Part shown: positions 1 to 7,262 of the stretch, one piece after another
Numbering within the stretch: position 1 is the stretch's first letter
Layout of the letters: each line of letters starts with the position of its first letter
Origin: Bacteroidales bacterium
GTDB lineage: Bacteria > Bacteroidota > Bacteroidia > Bacteroidales > UBA932
Direction of reading: 5' to 3'
Assembly: GCA_017459075.1 (NCBI GenBank)
Contig: JAFUDQ010000027.1
Location: 1 to 35,796, forward strand
Length of the DNA stretch: 35,796 nucleotides
Position numbers and translations under genes: made by a program
The notes under the pieces: model-generated
Seen by the model: the letters and a program-made list of their open reading frames with translations, nothing else
The model's database searches: none
What the model was told of the DNA's origin: nothing

Positions 1-492
1 GATGAGCCGACGGAGGTGATGAGTACGCATCTTCAATACCTCTTTCTGGAACTGCCGAACTGCACGAAGGCGCTCACGGACAAGGCCAGTAAGATTGACA
101 ACATCTGCTATGCGATTCGAAACATCGAGTATATGGATGAAAAACCGGCGGAATTGGACGATGAATTCTTTGAACTCTTGTTTGATTCGGCGGAATTGCA
201 TAACTTTACGGTCGTAGAATTAGCAGCATACGAATTGGACATGACAACAGAAAGGGACATACGGAATTTCATCACCGAGGCTAAGGCCGAAGGACGGCAG
301 GAAGGTCTTGAAAAAGGCCGGCAGGCAGGCCTGGAAGAAGGAAGACAGGAAGGCGAAGCCATTGGCCTGGAAAAAGGCCGGCAGGAAGCCGCGGAGGAAT
401 TTGCAAAAAAGCTTTTGGCAGACAAGGTGGAGGTAGCCACTATTGTTAACTACACCGGACTAACAGAGGAACAGATTAAAGCTCTTTTGTAG
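1..492 (+). CDS. Rpn family PD-(D/E)XK nuclease / putative transposase, 3' part
   Basis: The reading frame is open to the left edge, so only the C-terminal part of the gene is present; the GTG/ATG at 16-21 is internal. The visible protein has the features of the C-terminal half of Rpn (recombination-promoting nuclease) proteins: the stretch DEPTEVMSTHLQYLFLELPN, then a charged repetitive helix with GRQEGLEKGRQAGLEEGRQE repeats (about residues 95-125), and an ending of the type ATIVNYTGLTEEQIKALL. The catalytic PD-(D/E)XK core would lie upstream of the window. Members of this family are common, multi-copy and variable in Bacteroidales; some promote RecA-independent recombination. The gene is convergent with the island on its right and is followed by a strong hairpin. 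Family assignment rests on the tail only. Confidence 0.8.
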   Translation, partial: DEPTEVMSTHLQYLFLELPNCTKALTDKASKIDNICYAIRNIEYMDEKPAELDDEFFELLFDSAELHNFTVVELAAYELDMTTERDIRNFITEAKAEGRQEGLEKGRQAGLEEGRQEGEAIGLEKGRQEAAEEFAKKLLADKVEVATIVNYTGLTEEQIKALL

Positions 493-774
493 ACTGGAGA
501 TTCATTACAGTTTTTGAGTCTAAACAGACTCCCAGAGGAGCTCATAAGAGTACTCCTTCTGCTTTATTCCTTTTGGAAAAGGTATCTCAGTGTTGGCTGG
601 GATACCTTTTAATGTTAAGTAACGATTATGCCATCAACTCCAAAACAAATGTGGCGAAACGCCGTTATTTGTGGTGAAACAGAAAAAGTTTTTACGAATT
701 CTATGATTCGTAACAAATAGCCACTATCGTTAAAACCTAAAGCCACTATTTAAACTATATGATAAGGAGAAGGA
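493..774. other. Intergenic region between convergent genes, with a possible Rpn-tail scar
   Basis: Besides the hairpin at 577-610 no gene is visible. At 715-736 the bases tagccactatcgttaaaacc resemble the end of the Rpn gene at 433-448 (tagccactattgttaac), where they encode ATIV. GCCACTAT then occurs again at 742-749. This may be a scar of a deleted second Rpn copy. Confidence 0.35.
577..610 (+). terminator. Rho-independent-type terminator of the Rpn gene, probably bidirectional
   Basis: AAAAGGTATC (577-586) pairs with GATACCTTTT (601-610). The stem extends inward through 587-590 with 597-600 (one G-U pair), leaving a six-base loop. The T-run follows on the plus strand and the A-run on the 5' side gives a T-run for the minus strand. 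It sits between convergent genes. Confidence 0.75.
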
Positions 775-1392
775 CTATGACAAGATTTTCTTTTCTGAAG
801 GTAAGCCGGGCACGATTGGTATCTCGTTTGTGGATTCCTCATTCTTTTGCTTTGAATCCATATCATCGTAAACCTCTTTCAAATAGCCACAGGCTTTCTC
901 AATCAAGTCAATGTATCTGGTGAGACTATCATTGAAATGGCCATACTTGTTTTCTATCGCAGTAATCTGAAAGACAAGGCTCTCATCTTCTTCTCCATAG
1001 AATAAAACTTTCACAAGAATTAGTTCGTCAGAGACCTGGTGTGCCGCTTTATGCATAAGATCCATATCCCATTCTTGAGGGTCAATGTTGTATTGCTTCA
1101 ACATCACAAGGACGGGAAACCGCTCTGCATCAATAATATATAGTTCACCCTGACACCTGAATTTAATCAAACTGTCCTCTACCCATGGAACAAAACCATT
1201 GAAACGGATTGCTTCCTTGGCGGTTCCCTTATCAAGAGGGCGCGCCTCTGATTCCTTTTCGGGTAATCTTCCTTGCTGTTCCCTTAACCAATTATTATCT
1301 TTTTGCAGCAACTTGCAATCATGACGTAAATCCCAATAAAGGCAAAAAAACAGAATTGCAAGGACCGATGTCACAGAAATAGCTATTGTCAT
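775..1392 (-). CDS. Membrane-anchored hypothetical protein, paralogue B (205 aa)
   Basis: I do not recognise a named family. Residues 1-18 form one hydrophobic segment, followed by a short charged stretch (WDLRHDCKLLQK) and a soluble domain. The domain contains RCQGELYIIDAERFPVLVML followed by KQ, which aligns with YQGKEYTINASKLPILVVIK plus Q in the protein at 3736-4260. The rest also aligns, including a helix with a conserved AIE and a C-terminal YIDLIE/YLDIIE. The two are clearly paralogues, each with an N-terminal anchor. This copy has a longer acidic/lysine-rich tail (about 30 residues). It is the last gene of the island, 76 bases after the TPR/aspartyl protease gene. The fold vaguely recalls small alpha/beta chaperone-like domains (YbjN type), but I cannot support that further. 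Confidence 0.7.
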   Translation of the reverse strand: MTIAISVTSVLAILFFCLYWDLRHDCKLLQKDNNWLREQQGRLPEKESEARPLDKGTAKEAIRFNGFVPWVEDSLIKFRCQGELYIIDAERFPVLVMLKQYNIDPQEWDMDLMHKAAHQVSDELILVKVLFYGEEDESLVFQITAIENKYGHFNDSLTRYIDLIEKACGYLKEVYDDMDSKQKNEESTNEIPIVPGLPSEKKILS

Positions 1393-1468
1393 ACTAATTC
1401 ACTTATTTTAAAACGGCAGGCCCGCCAACCACCTTTCACGCATCATAGAAGACGGGCCGATGCTGCCG

Positions 1469-3526
1469 TTAATGTTTGATAATGAGTTTATTGTTCTGAT
1501 TGTCGATGATGATGGCTCCGAAGCGTTCCATGGCGCTTTGACCAAGCAGCAGGGGCGCTTTCTGGCTCTTTACCACGGAAGCATCGACGTTGTGCAAGAC
1601 GGCATCGCCAATTTTTACCTCACGCAGAGTGATGGTTGTGCCTTCGCTGATTTGGCCGCTGGCGGTGCGGTAGTACTTCTTTCCTTTAATGTCTTTGTCC
1701 GATAGATAGCCATTCTTTAGCATGAAATTGGCCTCTACAGAGGAAATCGTCACGTCCGATGCTCCGGTATCAAAAATCATTTGAAGCGCCAGGCCGTTGA
1801 TGTTGCAGGGAATCTCAAATGTGCCGCCCTGATTCCGCTTTACCGTAATCTCCGTGATGATCTCCTCTGCCTCTGGAACTGCAAGTTCGAACTCTTTAAG
1901 ATATGCGGATTGTTTAGCCTCGTATTCTTCTATAAGTGTCTTAAATCCAGGCAGATCGCGGACAGGGTCCAAATCGTCGTCTAACCGAATGTGAGAGAAA
2001 CTTCTGTAACCCTTTTCAAAGGATGTGCGCAGCGCGGCTATAGACACTTCCAAGCGCCCCATCCGTGCATACAGGCAAGCCTTGTCGTAATAGAATCCGG
2101 CATCATCGGGGTCTGAAGCAATGACTTTGTCCATCCATTCTTCGGCTTCTTTATCACGGCCCAGGAAGTGCAGGGCATATTGGCGGCAACTGCCACCATC
2201 GGCAATAGTATCCTTTTGGATGACCATCTGGAAGTCAGCATCGGCATCGGCCTTGTTCCCTTCCTGCAGGCGCAACTCTCCGCGCATCAGGTAGAGATAC
2301 GGGTAGTCCTCAAACATTTCTATTCCAATGTTATAGTCCTCAAGCGCTTTCTTGAAGTCTTTCTTTAACTCATAGCACCATCCACGCTTATAGTAAGCAT
2401 AATAGAAGTTAGGACTATCTTCTATTGCCGATGTGAAATCTTCTATTGCCTTGTCCAAATTTCCGGAAAGCCGATAGTAATCCGCCCTGGAACAAAGTGT
2501 CTCCGATGAAGCTTCCTTTTCAATCACTTTTGAGATATCGGCAATGGCATTGTCATACAATCCCAACTCACTGTAGCAATCGCTTCGGCGGATGTTAATC
2601 AAATCGTAGTGGCCGTAGTTCGCCTCCAGATTGTCGTAAGTTTTGATAGCCTCGGCGTATTTATGCTGCTTCTCGTAAAAGTAGCACAGGAATGCCTCCC
2701 ACTGAAAAGGCGAGCCGCTTTTTTTCGTGCGGGCTTTAATGCTTGCCTCTGCAAAGTTGGGCCGTTTGACCATGACCTTAAGGATTGAACTATAATCAGA
2801 ATCGTCACTTTTGTCAAACCAGTCTAGGCCGGCCTCTATCGCCTTGGAAACATCTCCAAGCTTATCGTAAACCTGCATCTTGAATCGGTAGATTTCCGGA
2901 TAATCGTCATCCAGCATCTGACATTTATCCAAGATGCCGATGACTTCTTGATATTGCCCCCGGTCATACATATTGCGGGCAAGGCCAACCATCGCCCCCT
3001 GGTCCGCCTCATTCCAGGTTAGCATAGTCCGATAGATCCTGTCCGATTCATCCAGATTATCCTGGTAATACAGCATTTGCGCGTAGTCAAAGGCGATGCT
3101 TTGCTGATTCTCATTATTGTCTTTCTGGGCAAGCTCGTAAGCCTTTTTCATGGAGGCCACTGCGTTGTCCATGTCTAAGATGTCCTGATAGACGTATGCC
3201 TTCCACCAATAAATGGTTGAGTTTTTAATGTTTGTTTTCTTGGGCTTGTTCACCTTCAGGGCGTGGTTGATGTCCTGGAGTGCCTGGCCGAACTGTCCCT
3301 GGCGGCGCAGAAGTCTCATGCGAAAGATAAGTGCCTCGACATTGTCCGGAGTCTCCTGAAGTTGCTTGTTTAACAACTCAAGGCCCTTGGCTATATCATT
3401 TTCCTCATTCATGACCTCGTAGGCCTTCTTGAGGTTGTAATCATTTTCAGTCTTCGTTTTCTGGGCGTACACGTTGCCGCTCAGGATGGTCAGAATAAGC
3501 GCCGAAAATAATAATGTTTTTCTCAT
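1469..3526 (-). CDS. Secreted TPR protein with C-terminal retropepsin-like aspartyl protease domain
   Basis: The 685-residue protein has a Sec signal peptide (MRKTLLFSALILTILSGNVYA, cleavage expected after VYA). About residues 25-520 consist of TPR-type helical repeats, with typical pieces such as YAYYKRGWCYELKKDFKKAL. The last ~125 residues form a single-lobe aspartyl protease domain: FDTGASD puts the catalytic Asp near residue 586, and the second hydrophobic-hydrophobic-Gly signature is LLLGQSAMERFG near 660. One-lobe proteases of this clan work as dimers. The signal peptide places it in the periplasm or exterior, unlike the cytosolic enzymes upstream, so it may be a separate module of the island. 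It lies 20 bases after a 50-codon gene and is flanked by two paralogous membrane proteins. TPRs suggest protein binding; the substrate is unknown. Confidence 0.85.
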   Translation of the reverse strand: MRKTLLFSALILTILSGNVYAQKTKTENDYNLKKAYEVMNEENDIAKGLELLNKQLQETPDNVEALIFRMRLLRRQGQFGQALQDINHALKVNKPKKTNIKNSTIYWWKAYVYQDILDMDNAVASMKKAYELAQKDNNENQQSIAFDYAQMLYYQDNLDESDRIYRTMLTWNEADQGAMVGLARNMYDRGQYQEVIGILDKCQMLDDDYPEIYRFKMQVYDKLGDVSKAIEAGLDWFDKSDDSDYSSILKVMVKRPNFAEASIKARTKKSGSPFQWEAFLCYFYEKQHKYAEAIKTYDNLEANYGHYDLINIRRSDCYSELGLYDNAIADISKVIEKEASSETLCSRADYYRLSGNLDKAIEDFTSAIEDSPNFYYAYYKRGWCYELKKDFKKALEDYNIGIEMFEDYPYLYLMRGELRLQEGNKADADADFQMVIQKDTIADGGSCRQYALHFLGRDKEAEEWMDKVIASDPDDAGFYYDKACLYARMGRLEVSIAALRTSFEKGYRSFSHIRLDDDLDPVRDLPGFKTLIEEYEAKQSAYLKEFELAVPEAEEIITEITVKRNQGGTFEIPCNINGLALQMIFDTGASDVTISSVEANFMLKNGYLSDKDIKGKKYYRTASGQISEGTTITLREVKIGDAVLHNVDASVVKSQKAPLLLGQSAMERFGAIIIDNQNNKLIIKH

Positions 3527-3546
3527 TTGTAAATCACTTAGTTATT

Positions 3547-3699
3547 TTAGTCTATGTTCCAATAAGCATCTAGCTGCCCACCAAAAGCCTCATTGTAAGG
3601 GTCATCATCAATCCAGTCTTCTCCGAAAACCTCTTTAAGGCATTGTTCAACATAAAGTTCATCTTCTCTTTCTCTGTCTAATTCACTGTAGTAACTCAT
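3547..3699 (-). CDS. Small acidic hypothetical protein (50 aa)
   Basis: A short frame starts MSYYSELDREREDELYVEQC and ends GGQLDAYWNID, then TAA. It is strongly acidic with several aromatic residues and no hydrophobic segment. It lies in the operon direction, 36 bases after the gene at 3736-4260 and 20 bases before the TPR/protease gene, filling a gap that would otherwise be the largest in this part of the island. Amino-acid composition looks protein-like (no low-complexity artefact). I do not recognise a family; no diGly end is present. Position and composition are the only support. Confidence 0.55.
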   Translation of the reverse strand: MSYYSELDREREDELYVEQCLKEVFGEDWIDDDPYNEAFGGQLDAYWNID

Positions 3700-3735
3700 T
3701 TCTATTTTAATTAAAGATTCATCCTTTTATGCCGA

Positions 3736-4260
3736 TTATTGGCATAGGTAACCGGTCAATTGTTGATTTTTTTTTCGCCTTATCTCATCAAAGAAGCGTG
3801 TCTCGGTTTCTTCAATGATATCCAGATAAATGTTAAGCCTCTGAGCAAAAGACCCCAAACACGTTTCAATTGCATTCAACTGAATAATGGCTCTATTTGC
3901 CGGATTACCATCAATATGGATTATGGCCATCGCCGTGTCAAGAGAAACGGACTGTGCCACCTCCTGAAGGTCGGTTGTATTATGCTGATGTTCCTTCAAG
4001 GAGGTTTGCTTAATAACAACAAGGATAGGCAGTTTGGACGCATTAATGGTATACTCCTTACCCTGGTAATCAAAAACGATCCATGGCCCCACTACAGAAG
4101 ATAACAACCCGTTCCTCTGGAGCAGAGCTACTATCGACTTTGAATTCAATGGCGCCTGATAGTTGGCCACGGCTTTCCTATATCTATGATTGAATACGAT
4201 CACAGCTATGATGACAACTGCGGAGAGCAACAGCGTATTAAGTACAGTGGCTTCTATCAT
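3736..4260 (-). CDS. Membrane-anchored hypothetical protein, paralogue A (174 aa)
   Basis: An N-terminal hydrophobic segment (about residues 5-23, LNTLLLSAVVIIAVIVF) is followed by basic residues (NHRYRKAV), which predicts the soluble domain in the cytoplasm by the positive-inside rule. The domain is homologous to that of the protein at 775-1392: both share G-x-x-Y-x-I-x-A-x-x-x-P-x-L-V-x-x-K-Q and the downstream helices. Its ATG overlaps the stop of the preceding 56-codon gene by one base (TAATG), implying translational coupling. It follows the ClpB-like gene and small basic protein gene, so it belongs to the same transcript. No family name is known to me. Confidence 0.7.
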   Translation of the reverse strand: MIEATVLNTLLLSAVVIIAVIVFNHRYRKAVANYQAPLNSKSIVALLQRNGLLSSVVGPWIVFDYQGKEYTINASKLPILVVIKQTSLKEHQHNTTDLQEVAQSVSLDTAMAIIHIDGNPANRAIIQLNAIETCLGSFAQRLNIYLDIIEETETRFFDEIRRKKNQQLTGYLCQ

Positions 4261-4430
4261 TATTCAATAACCTTCTTAATCCCTTTGACAATTGTTCTAC
4301 CTATTTTCTTTTCCAGACCTTGTTTGGTTGTAGGTATCCCTGTCGCCTTGGCGATTTTGCGCTTAAGGACATCAATACCTATCGCCCTGCTGGGTGAGAA
4401 AGAAGTTCCGGGTAATCCTAATATCTTCAT
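4260..4430 (-). CDS. Small basic hypothetical protein (56 aa)
   Basis: The frame starts MKILGLPGTSFSPSRAIGID and continues with a Lys/Arg-rich helix including KRKIAKATGIPTTKQG and ends KKVIE. It begins 5 bases after the stop of the ClpB-like gene and its stop overlaps the next start (TAATG), so its place in the operon is exact. The motif G-T-S-F-S-x-S-R-A-x-G-I followed by KIAKATGIPTTKxG looks like a conserved small-protein signature rather than random coding, but I cannot name a family. The strong positive charge is compatible with nucleic-acid binding or with being a short partner of the unfoldase; both are guesses. Confidence 0.65.
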   Translation of the reverse strand: MKILGLPGTSFSPSRAIGIDVLKRKIAKATGIPTTKQGLEKKIGRTIVKGIKKVIE

Positions 4431-4435
4431 CTTTG

Positions 4436-7018
4436 CTATATGTTTTTGAAAACCAATGCGTGCCCGTTTGACGTCACTTGAATCTTCTGATCTCTGTCCA
4501 GTTCCTTGTTAAGTACCTTAAGAGTCAACTCGTTGACGAATAGGTTATTGATGGCCCTTTTGACCGGCCGCGCTCCATATTCCGGAACATAGCCTCTCTC
4601 GGCCAGGAAATCAATCGCCCTGTCATCGAACTCGATGTTAAGTCCGTTCTTCCTAAGTTTAATGCACATCCTGGCCACTTGTAACCGGACGATCTTTTCA
4701 ATCTCTTCTTTTCCAAGAGGCAAAAACATAACTATTTCATCAATGCGATTGATGAATTCAGGAGCCACCTTCTCTCTCATCATTTGGAGGACACGGTTCT
4801 TCGCATTAACAACGTCATTCTCTGTGTGTCCACCTTCAATCAATGTTTGGGTTATAGCGCTGGCCCCCATATTTGATGTCATGATGATGATGGTGTTCTT
4901 GAAATCAACAACACGCCCCTGACCATCGGTCATACGCCCATCGTCCAAGACCTGCAAAAGGGTCTCAAACACCTTCGGGTGTGCTTTCTCAATCTCGTCC
5001 AGCAGGATGACACTGTATGGCTTCCGGCGTACAGCCTCGGTCAACTGCCCGCCCTGGTCGTATCCAACGTATCCGGGAGGCGCACCGAACAGTCTGCTTA
5101 CACTGAACTCCTGTTGATATTCACTCATATCAATCCTCACGAGCATGTCACGACTGTTGAAGAGGTAGTCCGCAAGGACTTTCGCGAGTTCGGTCTTGCC
5201 GACACCAGTGGTGCCAAGGAAGAGGAATGAACCAATAGGCTTCCCCTCTTCTCCAAAGCCCATCCTGTTGCGTCGTACCACTCGTGATACCGAAGCAATT
5301 GCAGCATTTTGCCCGATTACGGCCTGCTTGAGAATTCCTTCAAGATGCAAAAGTTTCTCGGACTCGTCCTCACTGAGCTTGTTGACAGGAATTCCAGTCC
5401 ACGCCTGGATTACTTCCCTCACGTCATCTTCATTCAGGGAAGACTTTAAGAGGGCAGACTCGGAATGGTTGATCTCGTCAAGAATCGCATCTATCTCGCC
5501 ATTCAGAGAGTCAATCTCTCCGCGCAGGGAGACTGCTGCTTCATACTGGCCAGACCTTTCAGCTTGTTCGAAATTGGTCTTAGTTCTTTCGAGGGCATTT
5601 CTCTTCGATTGAAGGTCCTCAAACCGCCTTCTCTCATTCTGCCACTTGGCGTTGAGATCGTTTTCCTTTTCTCGCAAATTGGCAATTTCCGCATCCAATT
5701 CACTCAGGTCATGAGGCTCCTCGTCCTGGCGCAGTGATTCACGTTCCATCTCTTTTGAACGGATTTGAGCGGATAACTCATCCAGTTCGACAGGGACAGA
5801 AGAACGCTCGATGCGCATCTTTGCCGCCGCTTCATCAATCAGGTCGATAGCTTTATCAGGCAGGTATCTGTCTGAGATATAACGCTGTGAAAGTTTTACC
5901 GCAGATACAATAGCTTCATCCAGAATCTTTATCCGGTGGAAGGCTTCGAAACGCGACTTGATCCCGCGCATGATAGTTATGGCGTCTTCCGTGTCAGGTT
6001 CTTCGACGTATATCCTTTGAAAACGCCGCTCGAAGGCCTTATCACTCTCTACGAATTTGGTGCACTCCTCGATCGTAGTGGCTCCAATAACTTTAATCTC
6101 GCCCCGGGCGAGTTCCGGTTTCAGAATATTTGCAGCATTCAAAGAGCCACCGGCTCCGATAAGCAAATGCATTTCGTCAACGAAAAGGACAATGTTCGGG
6201 TCGCTTTTCACATCCCGGATTACCTTCTTCAGGCGTTCTTCGAACTCGCCGTGTTGGCTTGTCCCGGCAATAAGGGCAGAGATATCAAGTGAGTATAGTT
6301 TGAGTCCGGCCAATTCTTGCGGGACATCGCCTCTGACAAGGCGATGCGCCAGCCCTTCAACAATCGCAGTCTTTCCAGTTCCGGGAGCGCCAACCAGCAT
6401 CGGATTGTTTTTTGTCTTCCGCGAAAGGATCTGCAGGATTCTGCGAACTTCGTCATCGCGCCCAATAGCAGGCTCGATTTTACCCTCCTCGGCAAGGATA
6501 ATCATGTTCTGAGCATACTTGTTCAACGCTCGCAGACTTGACCGCTCCCTTTCCTGGTGTTGTTCTTCATGGGTGATATTGCCGTTTCTGAAGGCAACGA
6601 CAGCCTCCTGGGTTCGCGTCCTTGTGATTCCAAAAGACGCCATAATGTCTCTAACCGCCCCTGAGGTCTCGACAAAGCCCCAAAAGATATGCTCCAGCGC
6701 TACGACAGAAGAACCGTTCTCAGAAGCAATGGATAAAGAGTTCATCAAGATTCTCTTAACATTGTCCGAGAAATCCGGGTGCTCATTCGATGAGTGATGT
6801 AATGACCTCATCGAGTCACTGATCGCCTGGCAGAATGCGGTTTTGTCCACTCCCATCTCCTGAAGAAGGAAAAACACCATGTCTTTACCTTCCTGGATCA
6901 ATGAGACCATCATTACCTGGTCTTCCACCTGGGAGTAATGACAGGAGACTGTCAGTTGATACGCACCGCTGATAGTGGTACGTGCTTTCTCTGTGAATCT
7001 GGAATAATCTATCTGCAT
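4436..7018 (-). CDS. ClpB-like double AAA+ unfoldase/disaggregase
   Basis: I place the start at 7018 (MQIDYSRFTEKARTTISGAY, 860 aa), 4 bases after the stop of the upstream gene; a start 14 codons earlier would overlap that gene. Domains: a divergent Clp N domain (1-140); NBD1 with Walker A GAPGTGKT (210-217), Walker B LFVDE (278-282) and an arginine-finger region FERRFQ (329-334); a coiled-coil middle domain (about 405-525) of ClpB type; NBD2 with Walker A GTTGVGKT (602-609), Walker B ILLDEIEKAH (671-680) and pore loop GYVGYDQGG (649-657). No ClpP-binding IGF/IGL loop is seen, which favours a ClpB-type over a ClpA/C-type role. The NBD1 pore loop reads GTSQHGEFEERLK where housekeeping ClpB has a tyrosine (KYRGEFEERLK). 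ClpB threads proteins through its ring; here it is in an operon with E1, E2 and JAB homologues, so it may act on tagged proteins (inference). Confidence 0.93.
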   Translation of the reverse strand: MQIDYSRFTEKARTTISGAYQLTVSCHYSQVEDQVMMVSLIQEGKDMVFFLLQEMGVDKTAFCQAISDSMRSLHHSSNEHPDFSDNVKRILMNSLSIASENGSSVVALEHIFWGFVETSGAVRDIMASFGITRTRTQEAVVAFRNGNITHEEQHQERERSSLRALNKYAQNMIILAEEGKIEPAIGRDDEVRRILQILSRKTKNNPMLVGAPGTGKTAIVEGLAHRLVRGDVPQELAGLKLYSLDISALIAGTSQHGEFEERLKKVIRDVKSDPNIVLFVDEMHLLIGAGGSLNAANILKPELARGEIKVIGATTIEECTKFVESDKAFERRFQRIYVEEPDTEDAITIMRGIKSRFEAFHRIKILDEAIVSAVKLSQRYISDRYLPDKAIDLIDEAAAKMRIERSSVPVELDELSAQIRSKEMERESLRQDEEPHDLSELDAEIANLREKENDLNAKWQNERRRFEDLQSKRNALERTKTNFEQAERSGQYEAAVSLRGEIDSLNGEIDAILDEINHSESALLKSSLNEDDVREVIQAWTGIPVNKLSEDESEKLLHLEGILKQAVIGQNAAIASVSRVVRRNRMGFGEEGKPIGSFLFLGTTGVGKTELAKVLADYLFNSRDMLVRIDMSEYQQEFSVSRLFGAPPGYVGYDQGGQLTEAVRRKPYSVILLDEIEKAHPKVFETLLQVLDDGRMTDGQGRVVDFKNTIIIMTSNMGASAITQTLIEGGHTENDVVNAKNRVLQMMREKVAPEFINRIDEIVMFLPLGKEEIEKIVRLQVARMCIKLRKNGLNIEFDDRAIDFLAERGYVPEYGARPVKRAINNLFVNELTLKVLNKELDRDQKIQVTSNGHALVFKNI

Positions 7019-7022
7019 TTTG

Positions 7023-7259
7023 TCAATTGAATAAAGAACATATAGCTGCCAAGCCTCCAAGGATTGCCCAGTAGAGCAGGAGTTTTCCCACCAATTTCAG
7101 GCATCCGCCAGCAACGCTTTCTGTTGTATTGGCTGTATTTGTAGTTGTACGTGTAGTTTGAGGGTATGTGGTGCGTCCGTAAATCTCCTTCTGGGGCTCT
7201 TTTTTAGATTCCGGGGAGCCAATGAACTCCCCGGTCTTTTCATCGTACCTGTAGGCCAT
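7023..7259 (-). CDS. Small C-terminally membrane-anchored protein (78 aa)
   Basis: The protein begins MAYRYDEKTGEFIGSPESKK, has a Thr/Asn-rich linker (TTRTTTNTANTTES) and ends in one hydrophobic segment (about residues 60-76, LLLYWAILGGLAAICSLF). It looks like a tail-anchored or single-span protein with a short cytosolic N-terminus. It lies 3 bases after the E1-like gene and 4 bases before the ClpB-like gene, so it is translated in step with them. The N-terminal YDxxTGEFxxxP motif recurs near residue 29 of the E1-like protein (YDSASGEFRTVP). It could tether the system to the membrane or be a conjugation target; it has no C-terminal Gly-Gly. No family recognised. Confidence 0.65.
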   Translation of the reverse strand: MAYRYDEKTGEFIGSPESKKEPQKEIYGRTTYPQTTRTTTNTANTTESVAGGCLKLVGKLLLYWAILGGLAAICSLFN

Positions 7260-7262
7260 AGT

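Noticed and set aside
108-440. Minus-strand ORF of 110 aa inside the Rpn gene
   Set aside because: It is a Ser/Arg/Pro-rich mirror of the repetitive helix on the other strand.
7019-7060. Upstream start of the ClpB-like gene
   Set aside because: It would overlap the 78-aa gene, while the ATG at 7018 is 4 bases after its stop and fits the Clp N domain.
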